From assembly GCA_905235675.1 (NCBI GenBank), contig CAJONC010000002.1, positions 1-60,876 on the forward strand: DNA of 60,876 nt. Reading direction: 5' to 3'. Position 1 is the first letter of the stretch, and each line of letters opens with the position of its first letter. The stretch is from an uncultured Bacteroidales bacterium (lineage in GTDB: Bacteria > Bacteroidota > Bacteroidia > Bacteroidales > UBA932). Positions 51,582 to 60,876 of this stretch are shown here, one piece after another. Under the pieces are notes generated by a model. The model did not search any database. It saw only the letters and a program-made list of their open reading frames with translations, and was not told the origin of the DNA. A program made the translations under genes and the position numbers.

Positions 51582-53643
51582 ATTTTATTCCCTGCTGCTC
51601 GTTCCGGTGCTGCTGCTTTCCTGCAATACAGGGCAGGATGGGGCCTGCTGGCCGGACGGGAGCCCCATGGACGCGTGGTTCAGCGCTGAGGACGAGCCGG
51701 TTTCAGGCGCGCAGGCCCGCGAATTCGATATCACGGCCTACGGCGCCGTGGCGGACAGTACTCTGCTGCAGACAGCCGCGATACAGCGCACGATAGACGC
51801 TGCTGCGGTTTCGGGGGGCACGGTGGTGGTTCCTGAAGGAGTATGGCTTTCCGGCGCGCTGTTCTTCAAACCAGGTACGCATCTTTTCCTAAAAGAGGGC
51901 GCCGTGCTGAAGGGGAGTACAAACGTGGATGACTTTCCGGATATTCCCGTCCATATCGAAGGCGTTCTCCAGCCATACGTGTCCGCGCTCATAAACGCCG
52001 ATGCCTGCAACGGTTTCTCCATTCGCGGCAACGGCACGCTGGACGGCAGCGGAGCGCCTTTCTGGGATGCCTTCTGGGCCCGGCGCAAAGAGAATCCCGA
52101 TTGCACCAACCTGGAAGTCCGCCGCCCGCGGATGATAGGCGTCAGCAACAGTTCCGATGTGACTATAGAAGGAATTCATCTCCGCAATTCACCCTTCTGG
52201 AACATCCACCTTTATAAATGCACCCGCGTGCGCGTCAGCGGAATAGATGTCTTCGCCCCCAGGAAGCCAGTCCGCGCCCCTTCCTCTGACGGAATCGACC
52301 TGGATGCCTGCGAGGACGTGCACATCAGGGGCTGCAGTTTCGCCACCTGCGACGACCTTATTGCCCTGAAGGGCGGCAAGGGCCCCTGGGCGGATGAAGA
52401 TCCCGACAACGGTCCTGATGCGCGGATTCTGGTGGAGGACTGCCGCTTCGGCCACGGCCCCGGCGTGCTGGTGTTCGGCAGCGAATGCGTGAAAGCGGAA
52501 AACGTTGTCCTGCGCAACTGCACGGTTGACGGCACCGACCGCCTCGTGTGGCTGAAGATGCGCCCCGACACGCCCCAGCAGTACAGGCACGTGCTTGTGG
52601 AAAACGTGTCCGGCAAGGTCAAATACGGATTTTTCGTGAAGCCCTGGACTCAGTTCTTCGACCTCAAGGGGAGGGAGGACATACCTATGTCCTATGCCTC
52701 TGATATCCGTATAAAAAATTGCAGCCTGGACTGCAAAGTGGCCCGTTACATCGATAAGGATCCGGAACAGTTCGGACTGGAAGGCATAGTGTTCAAAGAC
52801 AACGACCTCAGCTGCGAACGCATGGGAGTGGAGTTCCTTGGCCCCCTGAAGGGAGAGAATTCCGGCAAAAAAGGCTATTCATACCAGGGAATGGATATTT
52901 ACGGCAACTATATGATGAGTTGCCAGGATAAGGGAATCGCCACCATCTACCGCCTTACCGGCGACGGATTCGACAAGGTCAGCCAGTTCCATCTGGCCTC
53001 CTACCACGAATACAACCATGCAAACCTGGTATCGTTCGGGGTGGAAAAGGCGGAACGCGGCGACCCCTGGCCGGTGGTATATGTCAGCCATTGCCATCGG
53101 CAGCCCATCAACGGGATGAAAGACCTGCTCTTCGTGGAGCGTGTCGCCCCTGATTTGCAGAGCTCCGAACTTGTGCAGACCATTTTCTACGACGATGTCA
53201 ACCACGACTACGGCTATGCCCTCCAGTGGGTGGTGGACAGGGAAGAGAAGATGCTCTACGGCTACGGAAATATCATCAACAACGCCGATCCTTCAAATCG
53301 TCACAGGGTAATCAAATTCCGGCTTCCTTCCCTGGCGGAAGGGCCTTTCGTGGTGCTTAAACCGGAGGACGCCCTGGAAAATTATGTCGTGGAAGAGGAG
53401 TCCGGATTCAGTTACAATCCCATAGGGCAGGGGCTCTACATCCATAAAGGCAAGATGTATATGCCTACCGGAGTCGGCAATATATCCAAGCCATCCATAG
53501 TGTATATATTGGATCTCAGGGAGCGTACGATGGACTTTGTTGACCTGTCGGATGTGACTGTAAGCGAATTCGAAGACATCTCCCGTCACGGGAAGTATAT
53601 GTACATACAGTCGCAGGAAGGCATCTTCCGCTGGAAGCTGTAA
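51574..53643 (+). CDS. GH28 polygalacturonase-like lipoprotein with C-terminal extra domain
   Basis: A 689-residue protein. The start at 51574 (MNKFYSLLLVPVLLLSC) gives a lipobox cysteine at residue 17. The GH28 beta-helix covers residues about 35-430. Active-site features are present: SSDGIDLD with D239, CDDLIALKGG with D260 and D261, GHG with H294, and LKMRP with K328. The family cleaves galacturonan in pectin. Residues about 430-689 are an additional domain (YQGMDIYGNYMMSCQDKGI, ALQWVVDREEKMLYGYG) with repeated strands that looks like a small beta-propeller; I do not know it from GH28 enzymes. Cell surface location is likely. Confidence 0.85.
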   Translation: MNKFYSLLLVPVLLLSCNTGQDGACWPDGSPMDAWFSAEDEPVSGAQAREFDITAYGAVADSTLLQTAAIQRTIDAAAVSGGTVVVPEGVWLSGALFFKPGTHLFLKEGAVLKGSTNVDDFPDIPVHIEGVLQPYVSALINADACNGFSIRGNGTLDGSGAPFWDAFWARRKENPDCTNLEVRRPRMIGVSNSSDVTIEGIHLRNSPFWNIHLYKCTRVRVSGIDVFAPRKPVRAPSSDGIDLDACEDVHIRGCSFATCDDLIALKGGKGPWADEDPDNGPDARILVEDCRFGHGPGVLVFGSECVKAENVVLRNCTVDGTDRLVWLKMRPDTPQQYRHVLVENVSGKVKYGFFVKPWTQFFDLKGREDIPMSYASDIRIKNCSLDCKVARYIDKDPEQFGLEGIVFKDNDLSCERMGVEFLGPLKGENSGKKGYSYQGMDIYGNYMMSCQDKGIATIYRLTGDGFDKVSQFHLASYHEYNHANLVSFGVEKAERGDPWPVVYVSHCHRQPINGMKDLLFVERVAPDLQSSELVQTIFYDDVNHDYGYALQWVVDREEKMLYGYGNIINNADPSNRHRVIKFRLPSLAEGPFVVLKPEDALENYVVEEESGFSYNPIGQGLYIHKGKMYMPTGVGNISKPSIVYILDLRERTMDFVDLSDVTVSEFEDISRHGKYMYIQSQEGIFRWKL

Positions 53644-53674
53644 AAAAACCGGTGGTTGACAGCTGTTTTTTTAT

Positions 53675-53682
53675 TATATTTG
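53675..53682 (+). promoter_or_regulatory. GH3 promoter -7 box (leaderless geometry)
   Basis: TATATTTG, 5 nt before the ATG at 53688. A TTG at 53656-53658 stands 16 nt upstream. Confidence 0.5.
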
Positions 53683-53687
53683 TAGGT

Positions 53688-55862
53688 ATGAAAAAACAGC
53701 ATCTCATTTTTGCCATGGCCGTGCTGGTGGCAGCCTGCTCGCCCAAGGCACCCGACATCGAAAAACAGATAGATGATATCCTCTCCCAGCTGACGCTGGA
53801 GGAGAAAGTGGCGATGGTCCACGCACAGAGCAAGTTCAGCTCCCCTGGCGTGCCGCGTCTCGGCATCCCTGAAATCTGGTGCACCGACGGCCCCCACGGG
53901 GTACGCGCCGAAGTGCTTTGGGACAAATGGAGCCAGGCCCGCTGGACCAATGACTCCTGCACCGCATATCCCGCCCTCACCTGCCTCAGCGCCTCGTTCA
54001 ATCCCGAGATGGCCCGCCTGTACGGCGAGAGCATTGGAGAGGAAGCCCGCTACCGCAAAAAGACCGTCCTGCTCGGCCCCGGCGTGAACATCTACCGCCA
54101 CCCCCTCGGAGGACGCAATTTCGAGTACATGGGCGAGGATCCCTATCTCTCCGCCACCATGGTGGTGCCTTACGTCCAGGGCGTCCAGAGCAAGGGCGTG
54201 GCTGCCTGCGTAAAGCATTTCTGCCTGAACAACGACGAAATCAACCGCCATACGGTAAACGTGAACGTGGATGACCGCACTCTCTACGAAATCTATCTTC
54301 CTGCATTCAAGGCCGCCGTCACCGAAGGCGGGGCATGGTCGATTATGGGGGCGTACAACCTCTATCAGGACCAGCATCTCTGCCACAACGAACGCATACT
54401 CATGGACATACTCAAGGGTGAATGGGGCTTTGACGGAGTGGTGATAAGCGACTGGGGCGGAGTCCACGACACCGACGAGGCCGTGCACAACGGGATGGAT
54501 CTGGAATACGGCACCTGGACCGACGGCCTTACCATGGGTGCTACCAACGCTTATGACAGCTACTTCCTTGCAAAGCCTTATCTTGACGGCATAAAGTCCG
54601 GAAAATGCGGCACGGAGGAGCTTGACGACAAGGTCCGCCGCCTGCTTCGCCTGCAGTTCCGTACGAATCTTGCGGAAACTTACGGCCACGGCAGATTCGT
54701 TTGCCCCGAACATTCGGAGGCCGCCCGCAGGATTGCGGACGAGGGAATAGTCCTGCTCAAGAATGACGGGGGACTGCTGCCGGTGAAGGATGCGGAAAAG
54801 ATTCTGGTGGTGGGTGAAAATGCATTCAAGATGCTGACGGTGGGAGGAGGTTCCTCTTCCCTCAAGGTGAAATATGAAGTTTCCCCCCTCGAGGCTCTCA
54901 AGGCCCGTTTCCCCGAGGCCGAAATAGTATTTGAACGCGGTTATTCCAGCGGGGCTGCCAATGCCCAGGATGGTATATCCGCCAAGTTCGACATTGCGGA
55001 ATCGAGGTCCGCGGAGCAGATGGTCGCGGATGCAGTTGCGGCGGCGGACGGAGCAGACTACGTGATAGTGTTCGGCGGCCTCAACAAAAACAATTTCCAG
55101 GACTGCGAGGGCGTCGACCGCAGGCAGTACGGTCTGCCATACGGGCAGGATGAACTTGTCGAAGCGCTTGCTAAAGTCGCCGGCGACAGGCTGGTGTTCG
55201 TGAACATCTCCGGCAATGCCGTAGCCATGCCCTGGGCGGACAAGGTCCCTGCCATAGTGCAGGGCTGGTATCTCGGAAGCGAGGCCGGAAATGCGCTTGC
55301 AGATGTGCTGAGCGGCGACGTGAATCCTTCCGGCAAACTGCCATTCACCTTCCCTGTTGCAATGGAAGACGGGCCGGTTTTCATGGAAGAACAGTACCCC
55401 GGCATTCAGCGCGAGGGCGAAAAAATCATAGATGAATATTATTCCGAGGGAGTGCTTGTGGGCTATCGCTGGTACGACACCAAGGGCGTAAAACCCATGT
55501 TTGCATTCGGCCGCGGACTGAGCTATACCAGCTTTGAATATGGCGAGGCCGTGCTCAAGGGACGCAAGCTCAGCGTAAGCGTGAAGAATACCGGAAAGGT
55601 GGCAGGCGCCGAGGTGGTTCAGCTTTACATCAGCGACAGCGAGGCATCGGTGGAGAGGCCTTCCAAGGAGCTCAAGGGATTCAGGAAAGTGTTCCTGCAG
55701 CCCGGCGAGAGCAGGACCGTGAGTTTCGACATCACGGACGATGCCCTCAGTTTCTTCGATGCGGACGCCCACAAGTGGGTGGTTGAACCCGGAGAGTTCG
55801 TGGCCCATGTGGGCTCGGCTTCCGACGATATCCGCAGTTCAGTGAAATTTAATGTGAAGTGA
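53688..55862 (+). CDS. GH3 beta-glycosidase lipoprotein
   Basis: A 724-residue glycoside hydrolase family 3 enzyme. [17 protein letters not shown] gives a lipobox cysteine at residue 17. The N-terminal barrel has [25 protein letters not shown] and the nucleophile in VVISDWGG (D255). The C-terminal sandwich shows VVGENAFKM and GGSSSLK, and the final FnIII-like part has [10 protein letters not shown]. Beta-glucosidase or beta-xylosidase activity is typical. The start at 53688 is chosen because its own promoter lies just upstream and a longer frame has no signal peptide. glyA starts 2 nt after its stop. Confidence 0.92.
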   Translation: MKKQHLIFAMAVLVAACSPKAPDIEKQIDDILSQLTLEEKVAMVHAQSKFSSPGVPRLGIPEIWCTDGPHGVRAEVLWDKWSQARWTNDSCTAYPALTCLSASFNPEMARLYGESIGEEARYRKKTVLLGPGVNIYRHPLGGRNFEYMGEDPYLSATMVVPYVQGVQSKGVAACVKHFCLNNDEINRHTVNVNVDDRTLYEIYLPAFKAAVTEGGAWSIMGAYNLYQDQHLCHNERILMDILKGEWGFDGVVISDWGGVHDTDEAVHNGMDLEYGTWTDGLTMGATNAYDSYFLAKPYLDGIKSGKCGTEELDDKVRRLLRLQFRTNLAETYGHGRFVCPEHSEAARRIADEGIVLLKNDGGLLPVKDAEKILVVGENAFKMLTVGGGSSSLKVKYEVSPLEALKARFPEAEIVFERGYSSGAANAQDGISAKFDIAESRSAEQMVADAVAAADGADYVIVFGGLNKNNFQDCEGVDRRQYGLPYGQDELVEALAKVAGDRLVFVNISGNAVAMPWADKVPAIVQGWYLGSEAGNALADVLSGDVNPSGKLPFTFPVAMEDGPVFMEEQYPGIQREGEKIIDEYYSEGVLVGYRWYDTKGVKPMFAFGRGLSYTSFEYGEAVLKGRKLSVSVKNTGKVAGAEVVQLYISDSEASVERPSKELKGFRKVFLQPGESRTVSFDITDDALSFFDADAHKWVVEPGEFVAHVGSASDDIRSSVKFNVK

Positions 55863-55863
55863 T

Positions 55864-57216
55864 ATGAAAGAGGATTTACAGGTTTTTGACCTGATCAAGA
55901 AAGAGCGTGCCCGCCAGCAGGGCGGCCTGGAGCTCATTGCATCCGAAAACTATGTCACCGACGAGGTGATGCAGGCTATGGGTTCGGTGTGCACGAACAA
56001 GTATGCCGAGGGCTATCCCGGCAAGCGCTATTATGGCGGATGCGGAGTGGTGGACCAGATAGAGCAGGTGGCAATCGACAGGGTTAAAGAGATTTACGGT
56101 GCGTGCTGGGCCAATGTCCAGCCCCATTCAGGAGCGCAGGCCAATATGGCGGTAACCATGGCGGTGCTGAAGCCGGGAGATACATTCATGGGTCTTGACC
56201 TTTCTATGGGCGGCCATCTCACGCACGGCTCTCCCGTCAACGCCAGCGGCATACTATATCATCCCGTAGCATACGGCCTGAATCCCGAAACCGGCAGGGT
56301 GGATTACGATGAGATGGAGCGCAAGGCCCTCGAATGCAGGCCCAGACTCATAATCGGCGGGGCGTCCGCATACTCCCGCGAATGGGATTATGCCCGCATG
56401 CGCAGAATTGCCGACGAGGTGGGCGCAATACTCTGGATAGACATGGCACATACTGCCGGCCTTATCGCGGCGGGACTTCTGGAAAATCCTGTCAAATATG
56501 CCCATATCGTTACTTCCACCACCCACAAGACGCTTCGCGGGCCGCGCGGAGGCATCATCCTTATGGGTGAAGATTTCCCCGATCCGCAGGGGCGCACCAC
56601 TCCTAAAGGCGAGGTGAAGATGATGAGCGCGGTGCTGGACAGCAGTGTATTCCCCGGAGTGCAGGGCGGTCCGCTGGAGCATGTGATTGCCGCAAAGGCG
56701 GTTGCATTCTTCGAGGCCATGCAGCCTGAATATGTGGAATACCAGAAGCAGGTGCTCGCCAATGCCAGTGCCATGTGCGGAGAGTTCCTCAGGCGAGGCT
56801 ACAAGGTGGTGAGCGGCGGTACCGACAACCATCTGATGCTGATAGACCTGCGCGGAAAGTTCCCCGAAGTGACCGGCCGCATAGCCGAGAAGGAACTCGA
56901 GAAGGCTGACATCACCCTGAATAAAAACATGGTGCCTTTTGACACCCGCAGTCCGTTCCAGACCAGCGGTGTGCGCATCGGAACTCCGGCAATTACCTCC
57001 CGCGGATTCAAGGAGAAGGATATGGTGGATATCGTGGGGCTTATCGACACCGTGCTGACATCATGCTCGGACCATGCCGCGGCCCTTTCGCTCAAGAAGG
57101 CGGATGTTCCTACCCCTGCCCAGTTGGCAGAACTGGAAGCCCATGCCAAAGTCCTGGAAGGCGTTGCCAGACAGGTGCATCAGATGACTGCCGGCGTGCC
57201 CCTGAACAAGTATTGA
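55864..57216 (+). CDS. glyA: Serine hydroxymethyltransferase
   Basis: A 450-residue PLP enzyme converting serine and tetrahydrofolate to glycine and methylenetetrahydrofolate. The PLP lysine lies in [13 protein letters not shown] (about residue 222), and [31 protein letters not shown] and [13 protein letters not shown] are typical. It starts 1 nt after the GH3 stop, so it may ride on that promoter, an odd partner for a glycosidase. Its stop is followed by a terminator at 57251. Confidence 0.95.
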   Translation: MKEDLQVFDLIKKERARQQGGLELIASENYVTDEVMQAMGSVCTNKYAEGYPGKRYYGGCGVVDQIEQVAIDRVKEIYGACWANVQPHSGAQANMAVTMAVLKPGDTFMGLDLSMGGHLTHGSPVNASGILYHPVAYGLNPETGRVDYDEMERKALECRPRLIIGGASAYSREWDYARMRRIADEVGAILWIDMAHTAGLIAAGLLENPVKYAHIVTSTTHKTLRGPRGGIILMGEDFPDPQGRTTPKGEVKMMSAVLDSSVFPGVQGGPLEHVIAAKAVAFFEAMQPEYVEYQKQVLANASAMCGEFLRRGYKVVSGGTDNHLMLIDLRGKFPEVTGRIAEKELEKADITLNKNMVPFDTRSPFQTSGVRIGTPAITSRGFKEKDMVDIVGLIDTVLTSCSDHAAALSLKKADVPTPAQLAELEAHAKVLEGVARQVHQMTAGVPLNKY

Positions 57217-57250
57217 CAAATTGTCACTGGCACAAGGCTTGATTATTGAT

Positions 57251-57283
57251 AAAGCGTTCCGGCGGGTTGCCGGGGCGCTTTTA
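57251..57283 (+). terminator. Intrinsic terminator of glyA
   Basis: AAGCG and CCGGC pair with GCCGG and CGCTT around GGGTT, then TTTT. Separates glyA from groES. Confidence 0.8.
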
Positions 57284-57307
57284 TGATTTTATTAAACACT
57301 TGATATT

Positions 57308-57574
57308 ATGATCAAACCTTTAGCAGACAGAGTTCTGGTTGAACCTCAGGAGGCTCAGACCAAGACAGCATCCGGAATTTACATTCCCGACACCGCACAA
57401 GAGAAACCCCAGCAGGGAACAGTCGTGGCAGCAGGCCCCGGCAAAAAGGACGAACCCATGGAGGTCAAGGCAGGTGACGTAGTGCTTTACGGCAAATATG
57501 CCGGCACCGAGGTTACCGTTGATTACAAGAAGTACATCATCGTAAAACAATCCGACATTCTGGCAATTCTGTAA
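57308..57574 (+). CDS. groES: Co-chaperonin GroES
   Basis: An 88-residue co-chaperonin. It caps the GroEL ring; the mobile loop includes [20 protein letters not shown] and the core VVAAGPGK. Usual length. It starts 25 nt after the glyA terminator and is followed 19 nt later by groEL. No heat-shock operator is recognised. Confidence 0.95.
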   Translation: MIKPLADRVLVEPQEAQTKTASGIYIPDTAQEKPQQGTVVAAGPGKKDEPMEVKAGDVVLYGKYAGTEVTVDYKKYIIVKQSDILAIL

Positions 57575-57593
57575 TTTATAGGAGAATACAATT

Positions 57594-59216
57594 ATGGCAA
57601 AAGAGATTAGATTCGATACCGATGTCCGCTCCAAGATGAAGGACGGAGCAGACCAGCTTGCAAATGCAGTCAAGGTGACCCTCGGCCCCAAGGGACGCAA
57701 TGTGGTTATTGACAAGAAGTACGGTGCTCCCCAGGTAACCAAGGACGGCGTTACCGTGGCAAAGGAAATCGAGCTTGAAGACAAGTTCGAGAACATGGGC
57801 GCCCAGATGGTGAAGGAAGTCGCTTCCAAGACCAACGAGCAGGCCGGTGACGGTACCACCACTGCTACCGTTCTCGCACAGGCGGTCATCAACGTGGGTA
57901 TCAAGAATGTCACCGCAGGCGCCAACCCCATGGACCTGAAACGCGGCATCGACAAGGCTGTCGACGCCGTCGTGGCTGAACTCAAGAAGCAGAGCCAGGA
58001 AGTGGGCGAAGACTACTCCAAGGTTGAGCAGGTAGGCACCATCTCCGCGAACAACGACGCTTACATCGGAAAACTGATTGCCGATGCAATGAGCAAGGTA
58101 AAGAAAGACGGTGTGATTACCGTCGAGGAAGCCAAGGGTACCGAGACCGAGGTCAAGGTCGTGGAAGGCATGCAGTTCGACCGCGGTTATGTATCTCCTT
58201 ACTTCATGACAAACGGCGACAAGATGGAGGCCGATCTTACCAATCCCGCCATCCTCATCACCGACAAGAAGATTTCCACCATGAAGGACCTTCTCCCTAT
58301 ACTCGAACCCATCGCCCGTGAAGGCAGGGAACTGCTCATCATTGCGGAAGATGTTGATGGAGAGGCTCTTACCACTCTCGTGGTGAACAAGCTCCGCGGC
58401 GCCCTCAAGGTTGCTGCAGTGAAGGCTCCCGGTTACGGCGACCGCCGCAAGGAGATGCTGGAAGACATCGCCATCCTTACCGGAGGTACCGTCATCAGCG
58501 AGGAGCGCGGCTTCACCCTCGAGAACGCGACTCCCGATATGCTCGGACATGCCGAGAAAGTGACCATCACCAAGGAAACCACCACAGTTGTAGGCGGAAA
58601 GGGCAATGCGGACGCTATTGAGGACCGCGCAGACCTGATTCGCAAGCAGATTTCCACCACCACATCCGATTACGACCGCGAGAAACTCCAGGAGCGTCTC
58701 GGCAAGCTCGCCGGCGGCGTGGCAGTGCTCTACGTAGGCGCTACCACCGAGGTTGAGATGAAGGAGAAGAAAGACCGCGTGGAAGATGCCCTCAATGCAA
58801 CCCGCGCAGCTGTCGAGGAAGGTTATCTTCCCGGTGGCGGAGTGGCTTACATCCGCGCAGTGGCAGCCCTCGAAGGACTCAAGGGCGCGAATGACGACGA
58901 GACCACAGGTATCCACATCGTGGCAAAGGCCATCGAGGAGCCTCTGCGCCAGATTGCTACCAATGCTGGCGAGGATGCTTCCGTCATCATCAACAAGATC
59001 AAGGAAGGCAAGGGTGACTTCGGCTACAATGCCCGCACAGGCGAGTATGTCAATATGTATGAGGCAGGCGTGATAGATCCTACCAAGGTTGTCCGCGTAG
59101 CCCTCGAGAATGCGGCTTCGGTTGCCGGAATGTTCCTCACCACCGAGTGCGGAATCGTAGACATCCCCGAGCCGGCACCTGCAGCGCCCGCAATGCCTGA
59201 CGGCGGAATGATGTAG
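57594..59216 (+). CDS. groL: Chaperonin GroEL
   Basis: A 540-residue chaperonin, full length. Nucleotide motifs: [25 protein letters not shown], and [10 protein letters not shown]; the tail ends PDGGMM rather than a long GGM repeat. It assembles with GroES to fold proteins in the cytoplasm. A hairpin with a nested repeat follows at 59233. One operon with groES. Confidence 0.97.
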   Translation: MAKEIRFDTDVRSKMKDGADQLANAVKVTLGPKGRNVVIDKKYGAPQVTKDGVTVAKEIELEDKFENMGAQMVKEVASKTNEQAGDGTTTATVLAQAVINVGIKNVTAGANPMDLKRGIDKAVDAVVAELKKQSQEVGEDYSKVEQVGTISANNDAYIGKLIADAMSKVKKDGVITVEEAKGTETEVKVVEGMQFDRGYVSPYFMTNGDKMEADLTNPAILITDKKISTMKDLLPILEPIAREGRELLIIAEDVDGEALTTLVVNKLRGALKVAAVKAPGYGDRRKEMLEDIAILTGGTVISEERGFTLENATPDMLGHAEKVTITKETTTVVGGKGNADAIEDRADLIRKQISTTTSDYDREKLQERLGKLAGGVAVLYVGATTEVEMKEKKDRVEDALNATRAAVEEGYLPGGGVAYIRAVAALEGLKGANDDETTGIHIVAKAIEEPLRQIATNAGEDASVIINKIKEGKGDFGYNARTGEYVNMYEAGVIDPTKVVRVALENAASVAGMFLTTECGIVDIPEPAPAAPAMPDGGMM

Positions 59217-59232
59217 TCGCTGACCTGATAAC

Positions 59233-59370
59233 AAAAGGTGGAGTTCTCCTGGAACGAACCTGCCACCCCCGGACTACACCCCAGTAATCTAAGATTCCTG
59301 GGGACCCCGTTTGGGGGGAGGGGCCCATCAAAGATGGGAGGGGATTCGTGGAAGGAGAACTTCTCCTTTT
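59233..59370 (+). terminator. Terminator-like stem with a nested repeat in the loop
   Basis: Arms 59233-59250 and 59353-59370 pair (16 of 18) and end in TTTTATTTTATT. Between them are about 100 nt carrying ACCTGCCACCCCCGG, GGGGGGAGGGG and GGGAGGGG, the same series as in the loop at 49016-49067, plus an extra inner hairpin with CACCCCAGT and CCTGGGG. An extragenic element appears to have entered the groEL terminator loop without destroying the stem. Confidence 0.6.
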
Positions 59371-59399
59371 ATTTTATTGCAGGGATGACGCTTTTTGTT

Positions 59400-59407
59400 T
59401 ATATTTG
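59400..59407 (+). promoter_or_regulatory. Promoter -7 box of the permease gene
   Basis: TATATTTG, 33 nt before the ATG at 59441. Confidence 0.5.
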
Positions 59408-59440
59408 CGGATACTGAAACTATCAAACCTTTTATAAATT

Positions 59441-60463
59441 ATGTTTATCGTTCAAAGTTACACCCTGGCAGTCATTCTCTGCTTCGTCATCATGCTCTGC
59501 TGGGGATCCTGGGGCAATACCCAGAAACTCGCCGCCAAGAGCTGGCGCTACGAACTCTTCTATTGGGATTACGTGATCGGAATGGTGCTCTTCGCCCTAC
59601 TCCTCGCCTTTACGCTCGGAAGCATCGGCGAGGCCGGCCGTCCTTTCCTCGCCGATCTCAAGCAGGCATCATTATCGAGCATAATGTGGATAGTCGTGGG
59701 AGGCATCATCTTCAATCTCTCCAACATCCTCCTGTCCGCATCCACCTCCATCGCCGGCCTTTCCGTGGCCTTCCCTCTGGGTGTAGGACTCGCACTGGTG
59801 CTCGGCGTGGTGAACAACTACCGCGTCGCCATGCAGCAGGGAGCCAAGACCGGTGAAGTCAGCCTGCTCATCCTCGGCGTAGCCCTGGTAGTCTGCGCTA
59901 TCGTCTGCAATGGAATCGCTTCCGGCCGCAAGGGGGAGAGCTCAATCTCCAAGGCCGACCAGAAGAAAGGCATCATCCTCGCGCTCCTCGCAGGTATCAT
60001 CATGTCCTTCTTCTCATCCTTCGTGATGCGCGCGATGGATACCACCAACTTCGCCGCCCCCGAAGCAGGCAAGGTTACCCCTTACACCGCCATCGTTATC
60101 TTCTCCCTGGGTGTGCTGCTCAGCAACTTCCTCTTCAATACCATAGTGATGCGCAAGCCTTTCGTCGGCGAGCCCGTCAGCTACAGCCAGTATTTCAAGG
60201 GTGATGCGAAAACCCACCTCGTGGGCATGCTCGGAGGTGCAATCTGGTGCCTCGGTACCGCCCTCAGCTACATCACTGCCGAAAAGGCAGGCCCCGCCGT
60301 TTCCTATGCACTCGGACAGGGCGCACCCCTCGTGGCTGCCATCTGGGGCGTGTTCGTGTGGAAGGAGTTCAAGGGAGCGAAGAAGGGTACCGCCGGTTTG
60401 CTCGTGGCGATGTTCTTCCTGTACGTTGCAGGCCTCTCCGCCATCGTCGTTGCAGGTATGTAA
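59441..60463 (+). CDS. DMT-superfamily permease (sugar/ureide type)
   Basis: A 340-residue transporter with about ten membrane helices. The start MFIVQSYTLAVILCFVIMLC and then WGSWGNTQKLA is typical of the glucose/ribose porter and ureide permease branch; FELFYWDYV-like ELFYWDYVIG follows, and the two halves each end with a G-rich helix (GVGLALVLGVVNNY, GQGAPLVAAIWGVFVWKEF). RhaT is a related family. Substrate could be a sugar or a nucleobase derivative. It has its own promoter and ends at a terminator at 60485. Confidence 0.8.
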   Translation: MFIVQSYTLAVILCFVIMLCWGSWGNTQKLAAKSWRYELFYWDYVIGMVLFALLLAFTLGSIGEAGRPFLADLKQASLSSIMWIVVGGIIFNLSNILLSASTSIAGLSVAFPLGVGLALVLGVVNNYRVAMQQGAKTGEVSLLILGVALVVCAIVCNGIASGRKGESSISKADQKKGIILALLAGIIMSFFSSFVMRAMDTTNFAAPEAGKVTPYTAIVIFSLGVLLSNFLFNTIVMRKPFVGEPVSYSQYFKGDAKTHLVGMLGGAIWCLGTALSYITAEKAGPAVSYALGQGAPLVAAIWGVFVWKEFKGAKKGTAGLLVAMFFLYVAGLSAIVVAGM

Positions 60464-60484
60464 TGATATCTACATAATGTGTAC

Positions 60485-60511
60485 AGGCTGGCCTCTGGCC
60501 GGCCTTTTTTG
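60485..60511 (+). terminator. Intrinsic terminator of the permease gene
   Basis: AGGCTGGCC and GGCCGGCCT with a TCT loop, followed by a six-T run. Confidence 0.85.
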
Positions 60512-60589
60512 CAATTATATGAATATTAGCAACTTGGCATTTTGAGGTAGAATCGAGGCAAAAATTTTTGCAAAAAAATGTGAAAAAAG

Positions 60590-60620
60590 TTTGCTGGTTT
60601 AAAAAAAAGGAGTACCTTTG
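60590..60620 (+). promoter_or_regulatory. rRNA operon promoter
   Basis: TTTG (60590-60593) and TACCTTTG (60613-60620) separated by 19 nt, with an A-rich spacer. A match to the Bacteroidota -33/-7 consensus. It lies about 165 nt before the 16S start. Confidence 0.75.
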
Positions 60621-60624
60621 CAAT

Positions 60625-60651
60625 CCCGTTCGGAAAACGAGCGGGTTTTTT
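60625..60651 (+). terminator. Terminator-like hairpin at the rRNA transcript start
   Basis: CCCGTTCG (60625-60632) and CGAGCGGG (60638-60645) form an 8-bp stem with one G-T pair and a five-base loop, followed by six T. It begins only about 5 nt after the -7 box, so the message would start with it. It could be an attenuator or protect the 5' end. Confidence 0.55.
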
Positions 60652-60786
60652 AACGGAAAGTTCTTTGAAAAGACTGTAAAAGTACAAGCAAAAGTACCGA
60701 GAACGAAATAAAGATCGAGAGCGTCAATTTCTTAAGGAAATTGGTTAAAGAGCGTCGAGGGTCAAGCTGAGAAATATAAAAAATAT
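60652..60786 (+). promoter_or_regulatory. rRNA leader with boxA-like sequence
   Basis: The leader from the hairpin to the 16S start has AAGTTCTTTGAAAAGACTG (60658-60676), resembling the antitermination box A of rRNA operons in this phylum, and an A-rich remainder. The downstream half likely pairs with the 3' side of 16S for processing, which lies outside the window. Confidence 0.5.
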
Positions 60787-60876
60787 ACAAAGAAGAGTTT
60801 GATCCTGGCTCAGGATGAACGCTAGCGGCAGGCTTAACACATGCAAGTCGAGGGGCAGCGCGGGAGTAGCAATACT
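60787..60876 (+). rRNA. 16S ribosomal RNA, 5' end
   Basis: The standard 16S opening AGAGTTTGATCCTGGCTCAG begins at 60794, so the mature 5' end is about 60787. GATGAACGCTAGCGGCAGGC and CTTAACACATGCAAGTCGAG follow; GCTAGCGGCAGGC is typical of Bacteroidota. The gene continues past the window edge. Confidence 0.97.

Noticed and set aside
53586..55808. 740-codon frame antisense to GH3
   Set aside because: Shadow of GH3; composition-driven.
57576..59234. 552-codon frame antisense to groEL
   Set aside because: Shadow of groEL; antisense groEL frames are a known artefact.

Overview
The window looks like a chromosomal segment of a member of the Bacteroidales (phylum Bacteroidota). The evidence is direct: a 16S rRNA gene begins at about 60787 with a Bacteroidota-type 5' end, Bacteroidota promoters (TTTG then TAnnTTTG) stand before many genes, Shine-Dalgarno sites are largely absent, and the gene content is typical (BACON and FISUMP-type surface proteins, a TonB-dependent receptor with a carboxypeptidase-like domain, pyruvate phosphate dikinase, lipoproteins with a lipobox). 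I cannot name a genus.

Layout. (1) 0-8 kb is AT-rich and accessory: a minus-strand run of exported proteins (tiny secreted peptide, FISUMP-like protein, BACON lipoprotein, two tandem PDZ paralogues), then a plus-strand Fic AMP-transferase behind a double palindromic operator. (2) 8-25.5 kb is GC-richer housekeeping backbone: class I fumarase, AsmA-like protein, tRNA-Leu, truB, a large alpha-2-macroglobulin, folC, an AIR-synthase-related protein, PIN-PhoH ATPase and ppdK. (3) 25.5-49.0 kb is a mosaic island. It is bracketed by a direct repeat of the last codons of ppdK and by inverted hipBA copies, one intact and one reduced to scraps. Inside are a three-gene nuclease-methyltransferase / SF1 helicase / unknown-protein operon (best candidate for an undescribed defence system); a DUF1848 - TonB receptor - ABC exporter - metallophosphoesterase run; an ECF sigma factor, PRTase-like and Schlafen-WYL group divergent from a TerB-like gene; and at least seven broken genes (hipA scrap, frameshifted small membrane protein, aspartyl-protease remnant, sirtuin and potassium-channel fragments, frameshifted winged-helix gene, lipoprotein copy). 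(4) 49-60.9 kb returns to backbone: lipoprotein, TrmH-family methyltransferase, organophosphate-type MFS transporter, GH28 and GH3 glycosidases, glyA, groES-groEL, a sugar/DMT-type permease and the start of an rRNA operon.

How genes work together. The MFS-GH28 overlap and adjacent GH3 suggest a small pectin- or glycoside-processing locus. The helicase operon has a palindrome over its promoter and very tight spacing, consistent with one regulated transcript. HipBA and Fic are each preceded by operator-like repeats consistent with autoregulation. Several genes (folC, hipB, the TrmH-family gene, GH3) have their TAnnTTTG box only 4-7 nt before the start codon, implying leaderless mRNAs. Family names are from reading the translated sequences without searches, so function calls for unnamed families are inference.
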